Part shown: in pieces, positions 8,144-17,118 of the stretch
Numbering within the stretch: position 1 is the stretch's first letter
Layout: each line of letters begins with the position of its first letter
From: Paenibacillaceae bacterium
GTDB lineage: Bacteria > Bacillota > Bacilli > Paenibacillales > Paenibacillaceae
Direction of reading: 5' to 3'
NCBI GenBank assembly: GCA_004134985.1
Contig: REGQ01000032.1
Coordinates: 1 to 64,000 of the forward strand
Length of the DNA: 64,000 bases
The notes under the pieces: model-generated
The model's database searches: none
What the model was told of the DNA's origin: nothing
What the model saw: the letters and a program-made list of their open reading frames with translations, nothing else
Position numbers and translations under genes: made by a program

Positions 8144-8182
8144 ACTCGCACGTAAGCCAACAATTATAGGATGAAATTAAAC

Positions 8183-8222
8183 AGCCGTTCATTCAGACAA
8201 TTTCTGAATGAACGGCTTTATT
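8183..8222 (+). terminator. Rho-independent terminator
   Basis: A perfect 14-base stem AGCCGTTCATTCAG/CTGAATGAACGGCT with a 7-base loop followed by TTTATTAG. It occupies the position equivalent to the terminator at 6309-6348; both arms differ from that copy in a compensatory way. Confidence 0.85.
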
Positions 8223-8396
8223 AGATTTGAATGCGCAATGTAGCTGCAGTTCTATAATCTCTGTCAAACTCCTGCAATGACTCTTGTGATGCGTTGACCC
8301 AAGACGATATCTTTTCCTTAATTTATGATTTATTAATAGAACTATATTATAATAATGGTAATTAATATAGTAGAGTGACAGATTCAAGGAGGAATG

Positions 8397-10262
8397 ATGT
8401 TGCTGCAATCGTATAAAACCTATCCTATGCTGAATCAGCTATCCGCAGAGGAGATTGAGCAGATTCATCTGGAAATCAGAGAAGAGCAATGGTCGTCCGG
8501 GCAGCTTATTATGAATCAGGGAGAAATCAGCAAGCGCGTTCATATTATCGTTTCAGGGCAAGCGCGCGTTTTTATAGAGCACGGAACCAAGATAGAATTG
8601 GCTTTGCTGGAGAGGGGACAATTCTTTGGTGAAATGTCCTGTTTGACAGGGGACCCGGTCAGTGCCTGTGTCGAAGCGGTCGATCCATTGTTGACAATAA
8701 CGGTATCGCGCGCCGGGATGATGATGCTGATGGATAAAAACGCTCCATTCCGCAAGCAAATTATCGAAGCGATGATCCAACGCATACAAGCTTCCAACGA
8801 GCGGGTGCTGGATGAACATACGAAGAGTCTGCTGATTATGAAGCAGCATGAAACCGAAGAGCAACAACGCTACGGCGATCTGATTGGGACAAGCTCCGCC
8901 ATGCAGGAGCTGAGAGACAAAATTGCGCAGCTGGCAAAGGAACCAGCGCATCTTGTTATTATCGGTGAAGTTGGCACAGGCAGGATGAGCATCGCCAGAA
9001 AGCTTCACTATGCGTCAACAGAAGGCCATTATCCGCTCTTGATTATGAACGGACAGGAGTTCGATTTACCTGACTGGGAGATGAGGACAAGGGCGGCCAA
9101 GGGCGGAACGGTTGTCGTTACACAGGCTGAACAACTGCCGCCTGCTGTAGCAAGCGAAATCATGCAATCAACTGCTCAGACCCGCATTATAATGACGGCT
9201 TGCCAGCCAATGAACTTGCCGTCTGGCATTCTAAAGCTGACCGTACCTCCCCTTCGCGAGCGAGTTGAGGATATTCCTCTGCTCGCGAAGTATTTTTTGG
9301 AGAAAGCGGGAAACGGATCGCCAGATGCTCTAATTTCACAGGACGCACTGAAACTGCTCTCACTCTTCCCGTATTTGACGCGCAATGTGGAGGAACTGCA
9401 GCGTATTGTGCAGGATGCGTATATATTAAGCGAGGGGCGTATGATCTACAGCAACCACCTGCGGTTTGGCCGAATTCGGAAGGCTGGAGACAGGCCGACA
9501 ATTGGACTGGCCCTCGGCAGCGGCTCAATTAGAGGGATGGCTCATCTGGGTGTGCTGCGTGTGCTGGAGAACGAGGGCATTCCGATTGATATGATTGCGG
9601 GCACAAGTGTCGGCTCCCTGGTAGGCGGAGCCTACGCCGCTGGAATGCCTGTGGAAGATTGTGTTCGCGTGCTATCTACAATCAGTTGGGGCAAGTTGGT
9701 AAGGCCAACCTTGCCTCTACGCTCATTTGTACACAACAGCCCCATGATCGCCTTTATTGAGCAGTACCTTGGCAAGCAATCGATTGAAAATTTGGCAATC
9801 CCGTTTGCAGCTGTCGCCTCAGACTGTTCCTCCGGCGAGGCGCATATTATGCGTGAAGGCTCGCTGGCACACGCGATCAGCGCAAGCACCGCCATTCCAG
9901 CAATTATGCGTCCTGTACAGTATCAGGGCAAGGCGCTTGTTGATGGCGCTGTCGTTCATCCAGTCCCGGCGGCAATCGTGAAAAGTATGGGCGCTGATAT
10001 CGTAATCGCGGTTAATGTCTGTGCAGAGTCATTCGTCAAAGGCACGGTCAGGCATTTTATAGATTCATTAATGAATACGATCGATATCATGAGCGCCAAG
10101 ATGGTGAAAGATGAGCTGCAATTGGCAGATATTACGCTTCGTCCTGACCTTGGTCTGAATCAAATAAGTTTCAAAGATTCCGAGTTTTGTATTGATGCCG
10201 GTGAGGCAGTAACGCAAGAAGCGCTTGAAAGCATCAAGCGAAAACTTGTAGAAGTTTCCTGA
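8397..10262 (+). CDS. cNMP-binding / degenerate AAA / patatin-like phospholipase fusion
   Basis: A 621-residue soluble protein with three parts. Residues about 12-130 are a Crp-like cyclic nucleotide-binding domain (GQLIMNQGE, GQFFGEMSCLTGD). Residues about 160-365 resemble a sigma-54 activator AAA domain (DLIGTSSAMQELRDKI, PPLRERVEDIPLLAKYFL), but the Walker A lysine is arginine (GEVGTGRM), the Walker B acidic pair is replaced (GTVVVTQAEQ) and the GAFTGA loop is absent, so ATP hydrolysis is unlikely. Residues about 367-560 are a patatin-like lipase with the oxyanion loop GSGSIRG, nucleophile GTSVG (Ser near 405) and DGA (Asp near 517). It probably hydrolyses phospholipid or acyl esters under ligand control; the ligand is unknown. 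AAGGAGG lies 4 bases before ATG 8397. Monocistronic. Confidence 0.85.
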   Translation: MLLQSYKTYPMLNQLSAEEIEQIHLEIREEQWSSGQLIMNQGEISKRVHIIVSGQARVFIEHGTKIELALLERGQFFGEMSCLTGDPVSACVEAVDPLLTITVSRAGMMMLMDKNAPFRKQIIEAMIQRIQASNERVLDEHTKSLLIMKQHETEEQQRYGDLIGTSSAMQELRDKIAQLAKEPAHLVIIGEVGTGRMSIARKLHYASTEGHYPLLIMNGQEFDLPDWEMRTRAAKGGTVVVTQAEQLPPAVASEIMQSTAQTRIIMTACQPMNLPSGILKLTVPPLRERVEDIPLLAKYFLEKAGNGSPDALISQDALKLLSLFPYLTRNVEELQRIVQDAYILSEGRMIYSNHLRFGRIRKAGDRPTIGLALGSGSIRGMAHLGVLRVLENEGIPIDMIAGTSVGSLVGGAYAAGMPVEDCVRVLSTISWGKLVRPTLPLRSFVHNSPMIAFIEQYLGKQSIENLAIPFAAVASDCSSGEAHIMREGSLAHAISASTAIPAIMRPVQYQGKALVDGAVVHPVPAAIVKSMGADIVIAVNVCAESFVKGTVRHFIDSLMNTIDIMSAKMVKDELQLADITLRPDLGLNQISFKDSEFCIDAGEAVTQEALESIKRKLVEVS

Positions 10263-10638
10263 ACGGTTCCTGAACAGTTCTGGATCAGTCATACCGATTT
10301 CCTTTCCCCTCGGGTTTCTTGATGGTTAAGTTTAACATAGGAATGTCCATATCTCCATTATGTCAATTGCTTTCAATAAATATTGTGCGCGGCCACTGAT
10401 TAGATGATTTGTCCATATACCAAGTCATTATCTGCATATGCTTATGGGGGCAGCGATAATATAATTGGAGCAGGCAGAAGGGAGCTTGACGCACGCATAC
10501 CACAGGGTAATGCAGAGGCGTTCCAGCTGTAAGAGAGACGGCGCTCGGCTGGTGTGACGCTGGCAGCTGTCGTTTTGCAGGATATAGTATGACTGCGTCT
10601 CGCCCGGAAATGATGCCCATAATGGGAGGGGAAGGAAT
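10263..10638. other. Intergenic region, no gene seen
   Basis: Contains no convincing reading frame. AT-rich sequence near 10325-10385 could carry a promoter for the GH4 gene, but I see no clear -35/-10 pair. The GH4 ribosome binding site GGAGGGGAAGGA ends just before 10639. Confidence 0.5.
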
Positions 10639-11997
10639 ATGGACAGAAAACTCGTCCTTATTGGTGCGGGGAGCTCGATGTTTACACAAGGTTTGGTAGC
10701 GGATTTATTGCGAAATCCGGGACGTTTCAAATGGCATCTGGCCTTGGTCGATACGGACCCGCAGGCGCTGGATTCCATTGCCAAGCTTTGCCGAAAAATG
10801 ATTGATGCGAAGCAGGGCGACATTCAACTGACGTTCTCCATCGATCGCCGGGATGTATTGCCGGGAGCAGATTACGTCGTCTGCATGATTGGGGTAGGAG
10901 GCCGCAGAGCTTGGGAACAAGACGTGTTTATTCCGCGTAAATACGGTGTATACCAGCCTGTCGGCGATACGGCGATGCCGGGCGGCATTTCCAGAGCAAT
11001 GAGGATGATCCCGGCGATGGTAGACATCGTGGAGGACGTAAAGAAAGATTGTCCGAATGCTTATTTCTTCAACTATTCCAATCCGATGACGATCATTTGC
11101 CGCGCATTGCATAAAGCGACCGGGTTTCCGGTTATCGGCCTGTGTCACGGTGTCCATGACTCGGAGCGCCATGTTGCTGAGTTTGCCGGACTTGACCGCA
11201 GCAAGTTTACCGCAACATCTGTTGGCCTTAACCACTTGACCTTTATGTATGATTTTCGTTACGAAGGCCAGGATGCAAAAGCGTTGTTGCGCCAGAAGTA
11301 TGAAGCGGTGGTTCAGGCAGGTATTGATTACAAGAACATGGGCGTGTTGTTCCGTGAAATGGGGGAGGAGTCTCCGACCATTGCTAACCCGTATTCCTGG
11401 ACATTTTTTGAGCAGTATGGAACGTATTTGGCCCCTGGTGACCGGCATATCGTTGAGTTTTTCCCAGAGCGCTTTCCAGAGGGGAAATATTACGGGAAGC
11501 AATTCGGTATTGACGCCTTCTCATTCGAGCAGGCCATCGCATACGGCGACCGGATTTATGACCGCATGGATGAGCTTGGCCAATCACCTGACCCGCTGCC
11601 GGCAGATTTCTTTGAGAAACTTAGCGGTGAACATGAGCAACTGATTGAAATTATTGACTCCATTGAAAATGATCAGCGGCGCATCTATTCCGTCAACATG
11701 ATGAACAACGGCGCTGTGCCTAATTTGCCGCCTGATGCTGTTATTGAACTTCCCGGCGCAGCCACTGCACGGGGCTTCTCAGCCTTGCAAATCCTTGATT
11801 TCCCTGCTAATCTGGCACAGCTGCTTGCCAAGCCGCTTGCCATTGCCGAATTGACAGTAGACGCGGCATTGCATGGTGACCGCCAACTGTTTGTGGAAGC
11901 GATATTGCTCGGCGGCTACCTGAATGACCGGGGAGCGGTGGCGTCTATGGTGGATGAGTTGATTCAGGTGCAGAAGCAGTACCTTCCGCAATTTTAA
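10639..11997 (+). CDS. GH4 family NAD/Mn-dependent glycosidase
   Basis: A 452-residue cytoplasmic glycoside hydrolase of family 4, the NAD-dependent oxidation-elimination enzymes. Residues 1-15 carry the dinucleotide-binding Rossmann start (VLIGAGSSMFT). The metal ligands are visible as Cys169 in GLCHG and His199 in LNHLTF, and NYSNPM is the usual substrate-side motif. Length fits alpha-galactosidase, alpha-glucosidase and alpha-galacturonidase (LplD-like) members; no phospho-sugar specificity can be read. It stands alone, 1.4 kb from the YesM/YesN glycan locus that converges toward it, and may degrade imported products. Start ATG 10639 follows a strong GGAGGGG site. Confidence 0.9.
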   Translation: MDRKLVLIGAGSSMFTQGLVADLLRNPGRFKWHLALVDTDPQALDSIAKLCRKMIDAKQGDIQLTFSIDRRDVLPGADYVVCMIGVGGRRAWEQDVFIPRKYGVYQPVGDTAMPGGISRAMRMIPAMVDIVEDVKKDCPNAYFFNYSNPMTIICRALHKATGFPVIGLCHGVHDSERHVAEFAGLDRSKFTATSVGLNHLTFMYDFRYEGQDAKALLRQKYEAVVQAGIDYKNMGVLFREMGEESPTIANPYSWTFFEQYGTYLAPGDRHIVEFFPERFPEGKYYGKQFGIDAFSFEQAIAYGDRIYDRMDELGQSPDPLPADFFEKLSGEHEQLIEIIDSIENDQRRIYSVNMMNNGAVPNLPPDAVIELPGAATARGFSALQILDFPANLAQLLAKPLAIAELTVDAALHGDRQLFVEAILLGGYLNDRGAVASMVDELIQVQKQYLPQF

Positions 11998-12232
11998 TCA
12001 ATTTTGCGGCTTAAGCGACAGTTGGTGTTTGCTTTGGGAGCAATCAAGCACAGCGATTGGAAATAACCCTGCGAACTCGCTTAGGCGGCAACGCTCATCA
12101 AGCGCTGCTTCGCTTATGAGCCCTATAAATTGTATAGACATAGAACCGGCTGCTGCTGAGGCAACGGTTTTTTGTCTTGTACAAACTGCGGATTCCATGG
12201 CCAGGTGTGCCATTGTTGGCGCGTAAACTCCT

Positions 12233-12430
12233 CAAACAGAATTTTCGCGGCCAGACGTTCCGCTATTTGCCGAAAAAACGCCCAAACAGAATTTTCACGG
12301 CCACACGTTCCGCTATTGATCCGAAAACACGTCTAAAAACACACTTTTCACACAAATAGCGGATCTGGTGGCCGCCAAAGTTAATTTTTCCTCGTTTTGA
12401 GCAAAATAACGGAACGTGTGTCCATTCGCC
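12233..12430. repeat. Two direct plus two inverted ~50-bp repeat units (array B)
   Basis: Two direct units begin CAAACAGAATTTTC at 12233 and 12283 and contain CCAGACGTTCCGCTATTTG (12251) and CCACACGTTCCGCTATTGAT (12301). Two inverted units contain AAATAGCGGATCTGGTGGCC (12354-12373) and AAAATAACGGAACGTGTGTCC (12403-12423). Periods are 50 and 49 bases. The interval 11998-12644 between GH4 and the HD gene has no supported gene. Confidence 0.75.
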
Positions 12431-12540
12431 GCACGTGCCACCCCTTCGTTGTAGGTTTGTCCATTTCGCCGCACGTGCCACCACTTCGTCCTAGGTGTGT
12501 CCATTCGTCGCACGCGCCACTACTTCGTCTTAGGTGTGCC
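12417..12540. repeat. 39/40-bp tandem repeat, three copies
   Basis: Units at 12417-12455 (39), 12456-12495 (40) and 12496-12534 (39) share TGTGTCCATTCGCCGCACGT and then GCCACNNCTTCGTCNTAGG; a fourth starts and breaks off after about 8 bases. The first unit begins inside the last half-site of array B, so the tandem repeat appears to have grown from that element's edge. Confidence 0.82.
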
Positions 12541-12644
12541 ATTCAAATCGCTGCTCGAAACGGACTTTCGCTGCTTAAAGTACCCTTTTTGCTTGCTTTT
12601 CGTTTACAATATAGCTATGAAGCAGAGAGGGGCAAGCAACCAAA

Positions 12645-13250
12645 ATGACGAACAACAGGCTAGACAAGCAGCTTGAATTTATTATCGAAGTGGACAAGCT
12701 GAAAAGTATTTTGCGGCGCTCGAAGCTCGCGGATGGCTCGCGACTGGAAAATGATGCGGAACACACCTGGCATTTGATGATGATGGCTGTCCTGTTGCAG
12801 GAACACGCCAATAATAAGGAAATTGACATCGCCAGGGTTGTCAAAATGCTAATGATTCATGACATTGTAGAGATCGATGCTGGCGATACTTTCGCCTACG
12901 ATACCAAGGGGCACGAAGACAAAGCGGAGCGTGAGCAGCTGGCGGCAGCGCGGCTCTTCGGCTTGCTTCCCGATGACCAGAGGGAGGAATGTCTGGCACT
13001 CTGGAACGAATTCGAGCATCGCAACACGGATGAAGCGAAGTATGCCGCCGCGCTGGACAGACTGCAGCCGATGCTGCTTAATTTCGAGAACAAAGGCACA
13101 TCATGGAACAGCAATGGCATTACCAGCGATAGAGTGCTCGCCTACAATGCTCACATTGCCAATGGCTCGGAGGCATTATGGGAGTACGCACAGGAACTCG
13201 TCAGACGAGCAGTCGATAAAGGTTACCTTGAGCGCGGCTCAGATGCATAA
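12645..13250 (+). CDS. HD-domain hydrolase (YfbR/HDDC2-like)
   Basis: A 201-residue cytoplasmic metal-dependent phosphohydrolase. The HD signature is complete: His in NDAEHTWHL near residue 40, the HD pair in MLMIHDIVEIDAGD near residue 75, and a late Asp in AALDRLQPML. Length and motif spacing match the YfbR/HDDC2 group, whose members are 5'-deoxynucleotidases. Exact substrate is inferred. ATG 12645 is preceded by GAGAGGGG at a rather long spacing. It stands alone, between array B and the convergent YesM gene. Confidence 0.85.
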   Translation: MTNNRLDKQLEFIIEVDKLKSILRRSKLADGSRLENDAEHTWHLMMMAVLLQEHANNKEIDIARVVKMLMIHDIVEIDAGDTFAYDTKGHEDKAEREQLAAARLFGLLPDDQREECLALWNEFEHRNTDEAKYAAALDRLQPMLLNFENKGTSWNSNGITSDRVLAYNAHIANGSEALWEYAQELVRRAVDKGYLERGSDA

Positions 13251-13390
13251 GAGCTAGAGGCGTGGGGGGAGCATAAGCGCGGCGTACATTACCGACCGGG
13301 AGGGCGACCGTTCTGTCCCGCATGCGCATGCAGCCCGCGCCGAGCGATGGTGCGGCTGTTCAGGCTGCTTGAACAGCAAAACTAATTAGC

Positions 13391-15145
13391 TCAGCTGATA
13401 TGCATCCGTTTGGGAATCGTCAATTTAATGTGCGTGCCGATTCCCGGACGGCTGAATATTTCCACGCCATACTCTTCTCCGAAAGCCAGCTTAAGCCGGT
13501 CATTGACATTTTTGCTGCCGTACCCGCCGTTGCTGTCCGCCTTCTGCAGCGCATCCACAATTTGCTTCTGGTTCATGCCTATCCCATCGTCAATAACTTC
13601 CAGTAGGATGTTGTCGTCCTGGCTCGTTATCCGAATTATGATGTTCAACGCCGCTTCGGTGTTCCAGACGGCATGGTTAATGCAGTTTTCAATAAACGGC
13701 TGCAATATCAGCTTGATCGTCTGATACTTGAACAGCGACTCATCGAGCTGGTAATAAATCTGAAACATATCTTTGAATCGCATTTCCAGAATATGAATAT
13801 AGTGCCGGGTCAGCTCAATTTCTTGACCGACGGAAATGACTTTTTTGCCCTTGTTCAATGACACACGGTAGAACTTGGCCAGATGTGTGACCAGATCATG
13901 CATTTGCAAATCCTGATGTTTTAAAGCGAGCGAGGAGATTGCCCCCAGTGTGTTGTACAGAAAGTGCGGGTTGATCTGCGCCTGCAATGTGTTAAGCTCC
14001 GCTTCCTTCTGCTCAATTTCCTTCTTGTACACATCATAGATCAGCTCTCTGATTCGATAGGCCATTTTTTTAAACGCGAAAGCTAACTGTCCCACTTCGT
14101 CATGACCCATAGGCTTGATTTCAAGGTCGAAATTTTCACGCTCCATCTTCCGAATAAAACCGAGTAAATTTTCGATCCGTTTCGTAAACAGCTTGGATGT
14201 CATATATATTAAAATGATCGCCGCCACAATGCTGACCGCTGAAATCATGAACAGTCTGGCTGTTGCATTCTGGGCATTGTTCAAAAAATCATGATAGGGA
14301 ATAATGGCAACGGTATGCCACCCGTTCATCAGGGCGTTATGCATGACGAGAACTTTCTGGCCATCAACCATGCTGTCATAGCTGGCGGATACCGGAGGAG
14401 CTGCATCGGGCGGCTGAGCAATTTGAAACAAGTTGGCTCCAATCCGCTCCTTATCCTTGGTAATCAGAATATTCCACTTTTCATCCACAATGTAAATATC
14501 CCTATTGTTATTTTCCTCTTCCATCAGCTCATACAAATCCTGTTCCTTAATATCGATGGTCAAAATTCCGTATGGAAAGTTTAAGCTTAAGTAGGTTAAC
14601 GATCTCGCCAGTGTAATGACGTTATTGCCTTTGGCGCTCAGATGGACAGGCCCATAAATCGGATAGCCAAGTGGAGTCGTTGCCTCAAGTTGAAATTCCG
14701 GGTCCATCTGTTCAAGATGCTTAACATACAAGCCATCTGAAGGCAGTGTCTCGTTGGCGGTGTAGATCGTAATGTTTTCAAGCCCGGTATGCAGCGCAAG
14801 CATGCTGGCAATGGTTGTATTAATATAATGATGAGCATCGTAGACCATGCTGTGATTGTCGTATTGGTGGGTAATATAATCCCTGAGCCTAATATCCAAG
14901 TAAAACAGGGAAGAAATTTGGGAGTAGGAGTTCAGTTTATTGTCCATATTTTTGGAAAGCTGGTTCAAGGTGTGGTTCATATTGTTGTAGGTTTGCGCCG
15001 TTAATTCGGACTTAATAGACTGGTAAGAATACAAAATAATAAATGTTGTCGGAATGATCGCCACGAGTAAAAACATAATAAACAATTTGTCCCGCAAATG
15101 CAGATTGGTATTAAATCTCCGCAGCAAGCCAATGACAGGTCGCAT
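13391..15145 (-). CDS. YesM-type sensor histidine kinase
   Basis: A 584-residue membrane sensor kinase. A first helix near residues 18-42 (LFIMFLLVAIIPTTFIILY) and a second near 300-322 enclose an extracellular Cache-like sensing region of about 250 residues; a HAMP segment follows, then the His_kinase domain with the phospho-acceptor in INPHFLYNTLGAISSL near residue 398 and a HATPase_c domain with ENCINHAVWN and DDGIGM. Members sense extracellular saccharide-bound signals and phosphorylate a YesN-type regulator. That partner gene ends 14 bases upstream on the same strand, so both are co-transcribed. The divergent permease operon at 17119 is the probable target. Confidence 0.94.
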   Translation of the reverse strand: MRPVIGLLRRFNTNLHLRDKLFIMFLLVAIIPTTFIILYSYQSIKSELTAQTYNNMNHTLNQLSKNMDNKLNSYSQISSLFYLDIRLRDYITHQYDNHSMVYDAHHYINTTIASMLALHTGLENITIYTANETLPSDGLYVKHLEQMDPEFQLEATTPLGYPIYGPVHLSAKGNNVITLARSLTYLSLNFPYGILTIDIKEQDLYELMEEENNNRDIYIVDEKWNILITKDKERIGANLFQIAQPPDAAPPVSASYDSMVDGQKVLVMHNALMNGWHTVAIIPYHDFLNNAQNATARLFMISAVSIVAAIILIYMTSKLFTKRIENLLGFIRKMERENFDLEIKPMGHDEVGQLAFAFKKMAYRIRELIYDVYKKEIEQKEAELNTLQAQINPHFLYNTLGAISSLALKHQDLQMHDLVTHLAKFYRVSLNKGKKVISVGQEIELTRHYIHILEMRFKDMFQIYYQLDESLFKYQTIKLILQPFIENCINHAVWNTEAALNIIIRITSQDDNILLEVIDDGIGMNQKQIVDALQKADSNGGYGSKNVNDRLKLAFGEEYGVEIFSRPGIGTHIKLTIPKRMHIS

Positions 15146-15159
15146 CCGCTCAGACTCCT

Positions 15160-16731
15160 CTACATGCTCTTTTTCCGGTAATCGCTCGGTGTAAGTCCTT
15201 TATGCCTTTGAAAGATCGAGCAAAAATAAGACGTGTTGTCATATCCGACACGAGCTGCGATCTCGTGAATTTTCAGCGAGCGATCATGCAACAGCTCCGT
15301 TGCTCGGGCCATTCGTTTCTGTGTCATATATTCCAGAATGGTCATCCCGGTTGCTTCTTTAAAAACGGTGCGCAAATAATTGGGAGACAAATAGACGGTT
15401 GCGGCGATGTCTTCCACAGTGATGGCGGTATGGAGTCTGGAGCCGATGAATTCAAGCGCTTTGCTGATGACGGCGGAATTGCGGTCGCTCTGCCGGCTGG
15501 CGAAGTAGGCGATCGCTGCATGAACGATTGGAACCAAGCTGTCTTGTATGGCTGCAATGGAGTCCAGACTATACAAGTGTGCCGGCCAGTCGCTAGCAAG
15601 GCTGCCTTGGTGCTTAAGCTGCTCCTCCATCCGGGGATGATCTTCAAACAATGTATTGAGCAGGTGGATCGCGGAGCGGTATACGGCATCTTTTGTTGGG
15701 CGTGCAGCGGTAGCTGCCGCATAATATGCCGCAATGAGATCCACAGCTTTAGCTGCATTCAGCTCCCTGACCGCTCTCAGCAATGGTTTTCCGATATCCG
15801 GCATGGTCACCGAACCTGCCTCCTGCGCCGCGGCTGCATGCTGCGTGATATGAGGCAACTTGAGATAGGCAATGACCCGGTTCCCTCCAGCATAAAATTT
15901 GAAATCGACCGCTTGTTTTGCCCTGCAGTAGCAGTGTTGTAATTGCTCCAATTGCCCGATGCCGCTGTCATGGCCGATGGTGGCCGTGAAGGAGCAGTGG
16001 GCACGGATGAAGGCAAGCAAGTCATGCCACCACTGATCGAGGTCTTCATGCTGCAAGCTTTCACCATAACGAAGAATCATATATTCACCGAGCTTCGTAT
16101 CAATGACAAGCCCTTTTGTGAGGCTGGAAGCAAGATAATGATGGAGCGCAATGCTCAACGGTTCAAGCCCTGCCGAACGTGTCTGCGGGTTGTCTACACT
16201 AACAATTCCAATGTGCAATCCTGCTCCCAGCGCCGTATCCCATTTTAACAACGATGCGAATGTTCTGGATGTTTCCTCCTGCTCCGTTCCCTCAGCCAGC
16301 AAGGATGCAAACGATTTTGCGGCCCAGACTGACCTGGAAAGCTGGATTTCCTCGTCCCTGCGGCATTTCGCCTTCACCTTTTCCATCGTATCAGCCAGTT
16401 CTTTGCGGTCCAGCGGTTTTAGCAAGTAGCCTGCTGCCTCAATATTAAGCGCTGCTTTAATATAATCAAACTCGTCATGCCCGCTCAAAAACACGACTTT
16501 GGTTCGTTCATCATGCTCTTTAATCTGTTTGGCGAGCTGCAGTCCATCCATAATCGGCATTTTGACATCGGTCAGTACAATATCCGGCTGGTAGGCTTTG
16601 TACTTCTCAAACGCTTCCCGCCCATTGCGGGCGGTGGTGATAACTTCAATACCCATGGCGCGCCAATCAATGTACAGATGCATCATCTCCAGCTCCAGCC
16701 GTTCATCATCCACCAACATAATGCTGTTCAT
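15160..16731 (-). CDS. YesN-type response regulator with AraC HTH
   Basis: A 523-residue DNA-binding response regulator. Residues 1-120 are a receiver domain with the acidic pocket (IMLVDDER) and the phospho-acceptor Asp in DIVLTDVKMP; a variable central region of about 280 residues follows, and residues about 420-520 are the double helix-turn-helix AraC domain (TVEDIAATVYLSPNYLRTVFK, GYDNTSYFCSIFQRHKGLTPSDYR). ATG 16731 is chosen because AAGGAGG lies 6 bases upstream; the reading frame extends to 16755. It is transcribed with the YesM kinase gene and divergently from the sugar transporter operon, the standard layout for Paenibacillus glycan loci. Confidence 0.94.
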   Translation of the reverse strand: MNSIMLVDDERLELEMMHLYIDWRAMGIEVITTARNGREAFEKYKAYQPDIVLTDVKMPIMDGLQLAKQIKEHDERTKVVFLSGHDEFDYIKAALNIEAAGYLLKPLDRKELADTMEKVKAKCRRDEEIQLSRSVWAAKSFASLLAEGTEQEETSRTFASLLKWDTALGAGLHIGIVSVDNPQTRSAGLEPLSIALHHYLASSLTKGLVIDTKLGEYMILRYGESLQHEDLDQWWHDLLAFIRAHCSFTATIGHDSGIGQLEQLQHCYCRAKQAVDFKFYAGGNRVIAYLKLPHITQHAAAAQEAGSVTMPDIGKPLLRAVRELNAAKAVDLIAAYYAAATAARPTKDAVYRSAIHLLNTLFEDHPRMEEQLKHQGSLASDWPAHLYSLDSIAAIQDSLVPIVHAAIAYFASRQSDRNSAVISKALEFIGSRLHTAITVEDIAATVYLSPNYLRTVFKEATGMTILEYMTQKRMARATELLHDRSLKIHEIAARVGYDNTSYFCSIFQRHKGLTPSDYRKKSM

Positions 16732-17118
16732 GGGAAGCCTCCTTTTATCAAACACATGGATTTATTAAATCTCTTTTTGTTGCGAGCGGTTACACGTTTC
16801 GCTATATCGTCTAAAACGAGGGGAAAGGCCACTTTGGAAGACACCAGATTGTTACGGACCTCGCAATATGCGCGGCACTCACGCGAGCATCTGTCCATCG
16901 ATCACCAACAGTATACCAATATTGTAAATGAAAAGGCTTTATTTAAAAATGGGGATTCCAATAATCCCGTTGGTTTGCGTTATGAATCGGTGGAATGTAT
17001 TGTAGCCTATACCATCGACGCTACTTTATAATTCAAATTACTAGCGCTGCAAAATTCAAGAAAATGTAATATCGGCGTGAAGGGGTTCCTAATAAAATCA
17101 GAATAGCGAGGTGCTGAC
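16732..17118. other. Divergent regulatory region with a single repeat relic
   Basis: This 387-base region between the YesN gene and the transporter operon must contain both promoters; I cannot fix either confidently. GCGGTTACACGTTTCGCTATA-like sequence at about 16786-16806 is a lone, diverged copy of the unit seen in array B. No gene is supported. Confidence 0.5.
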
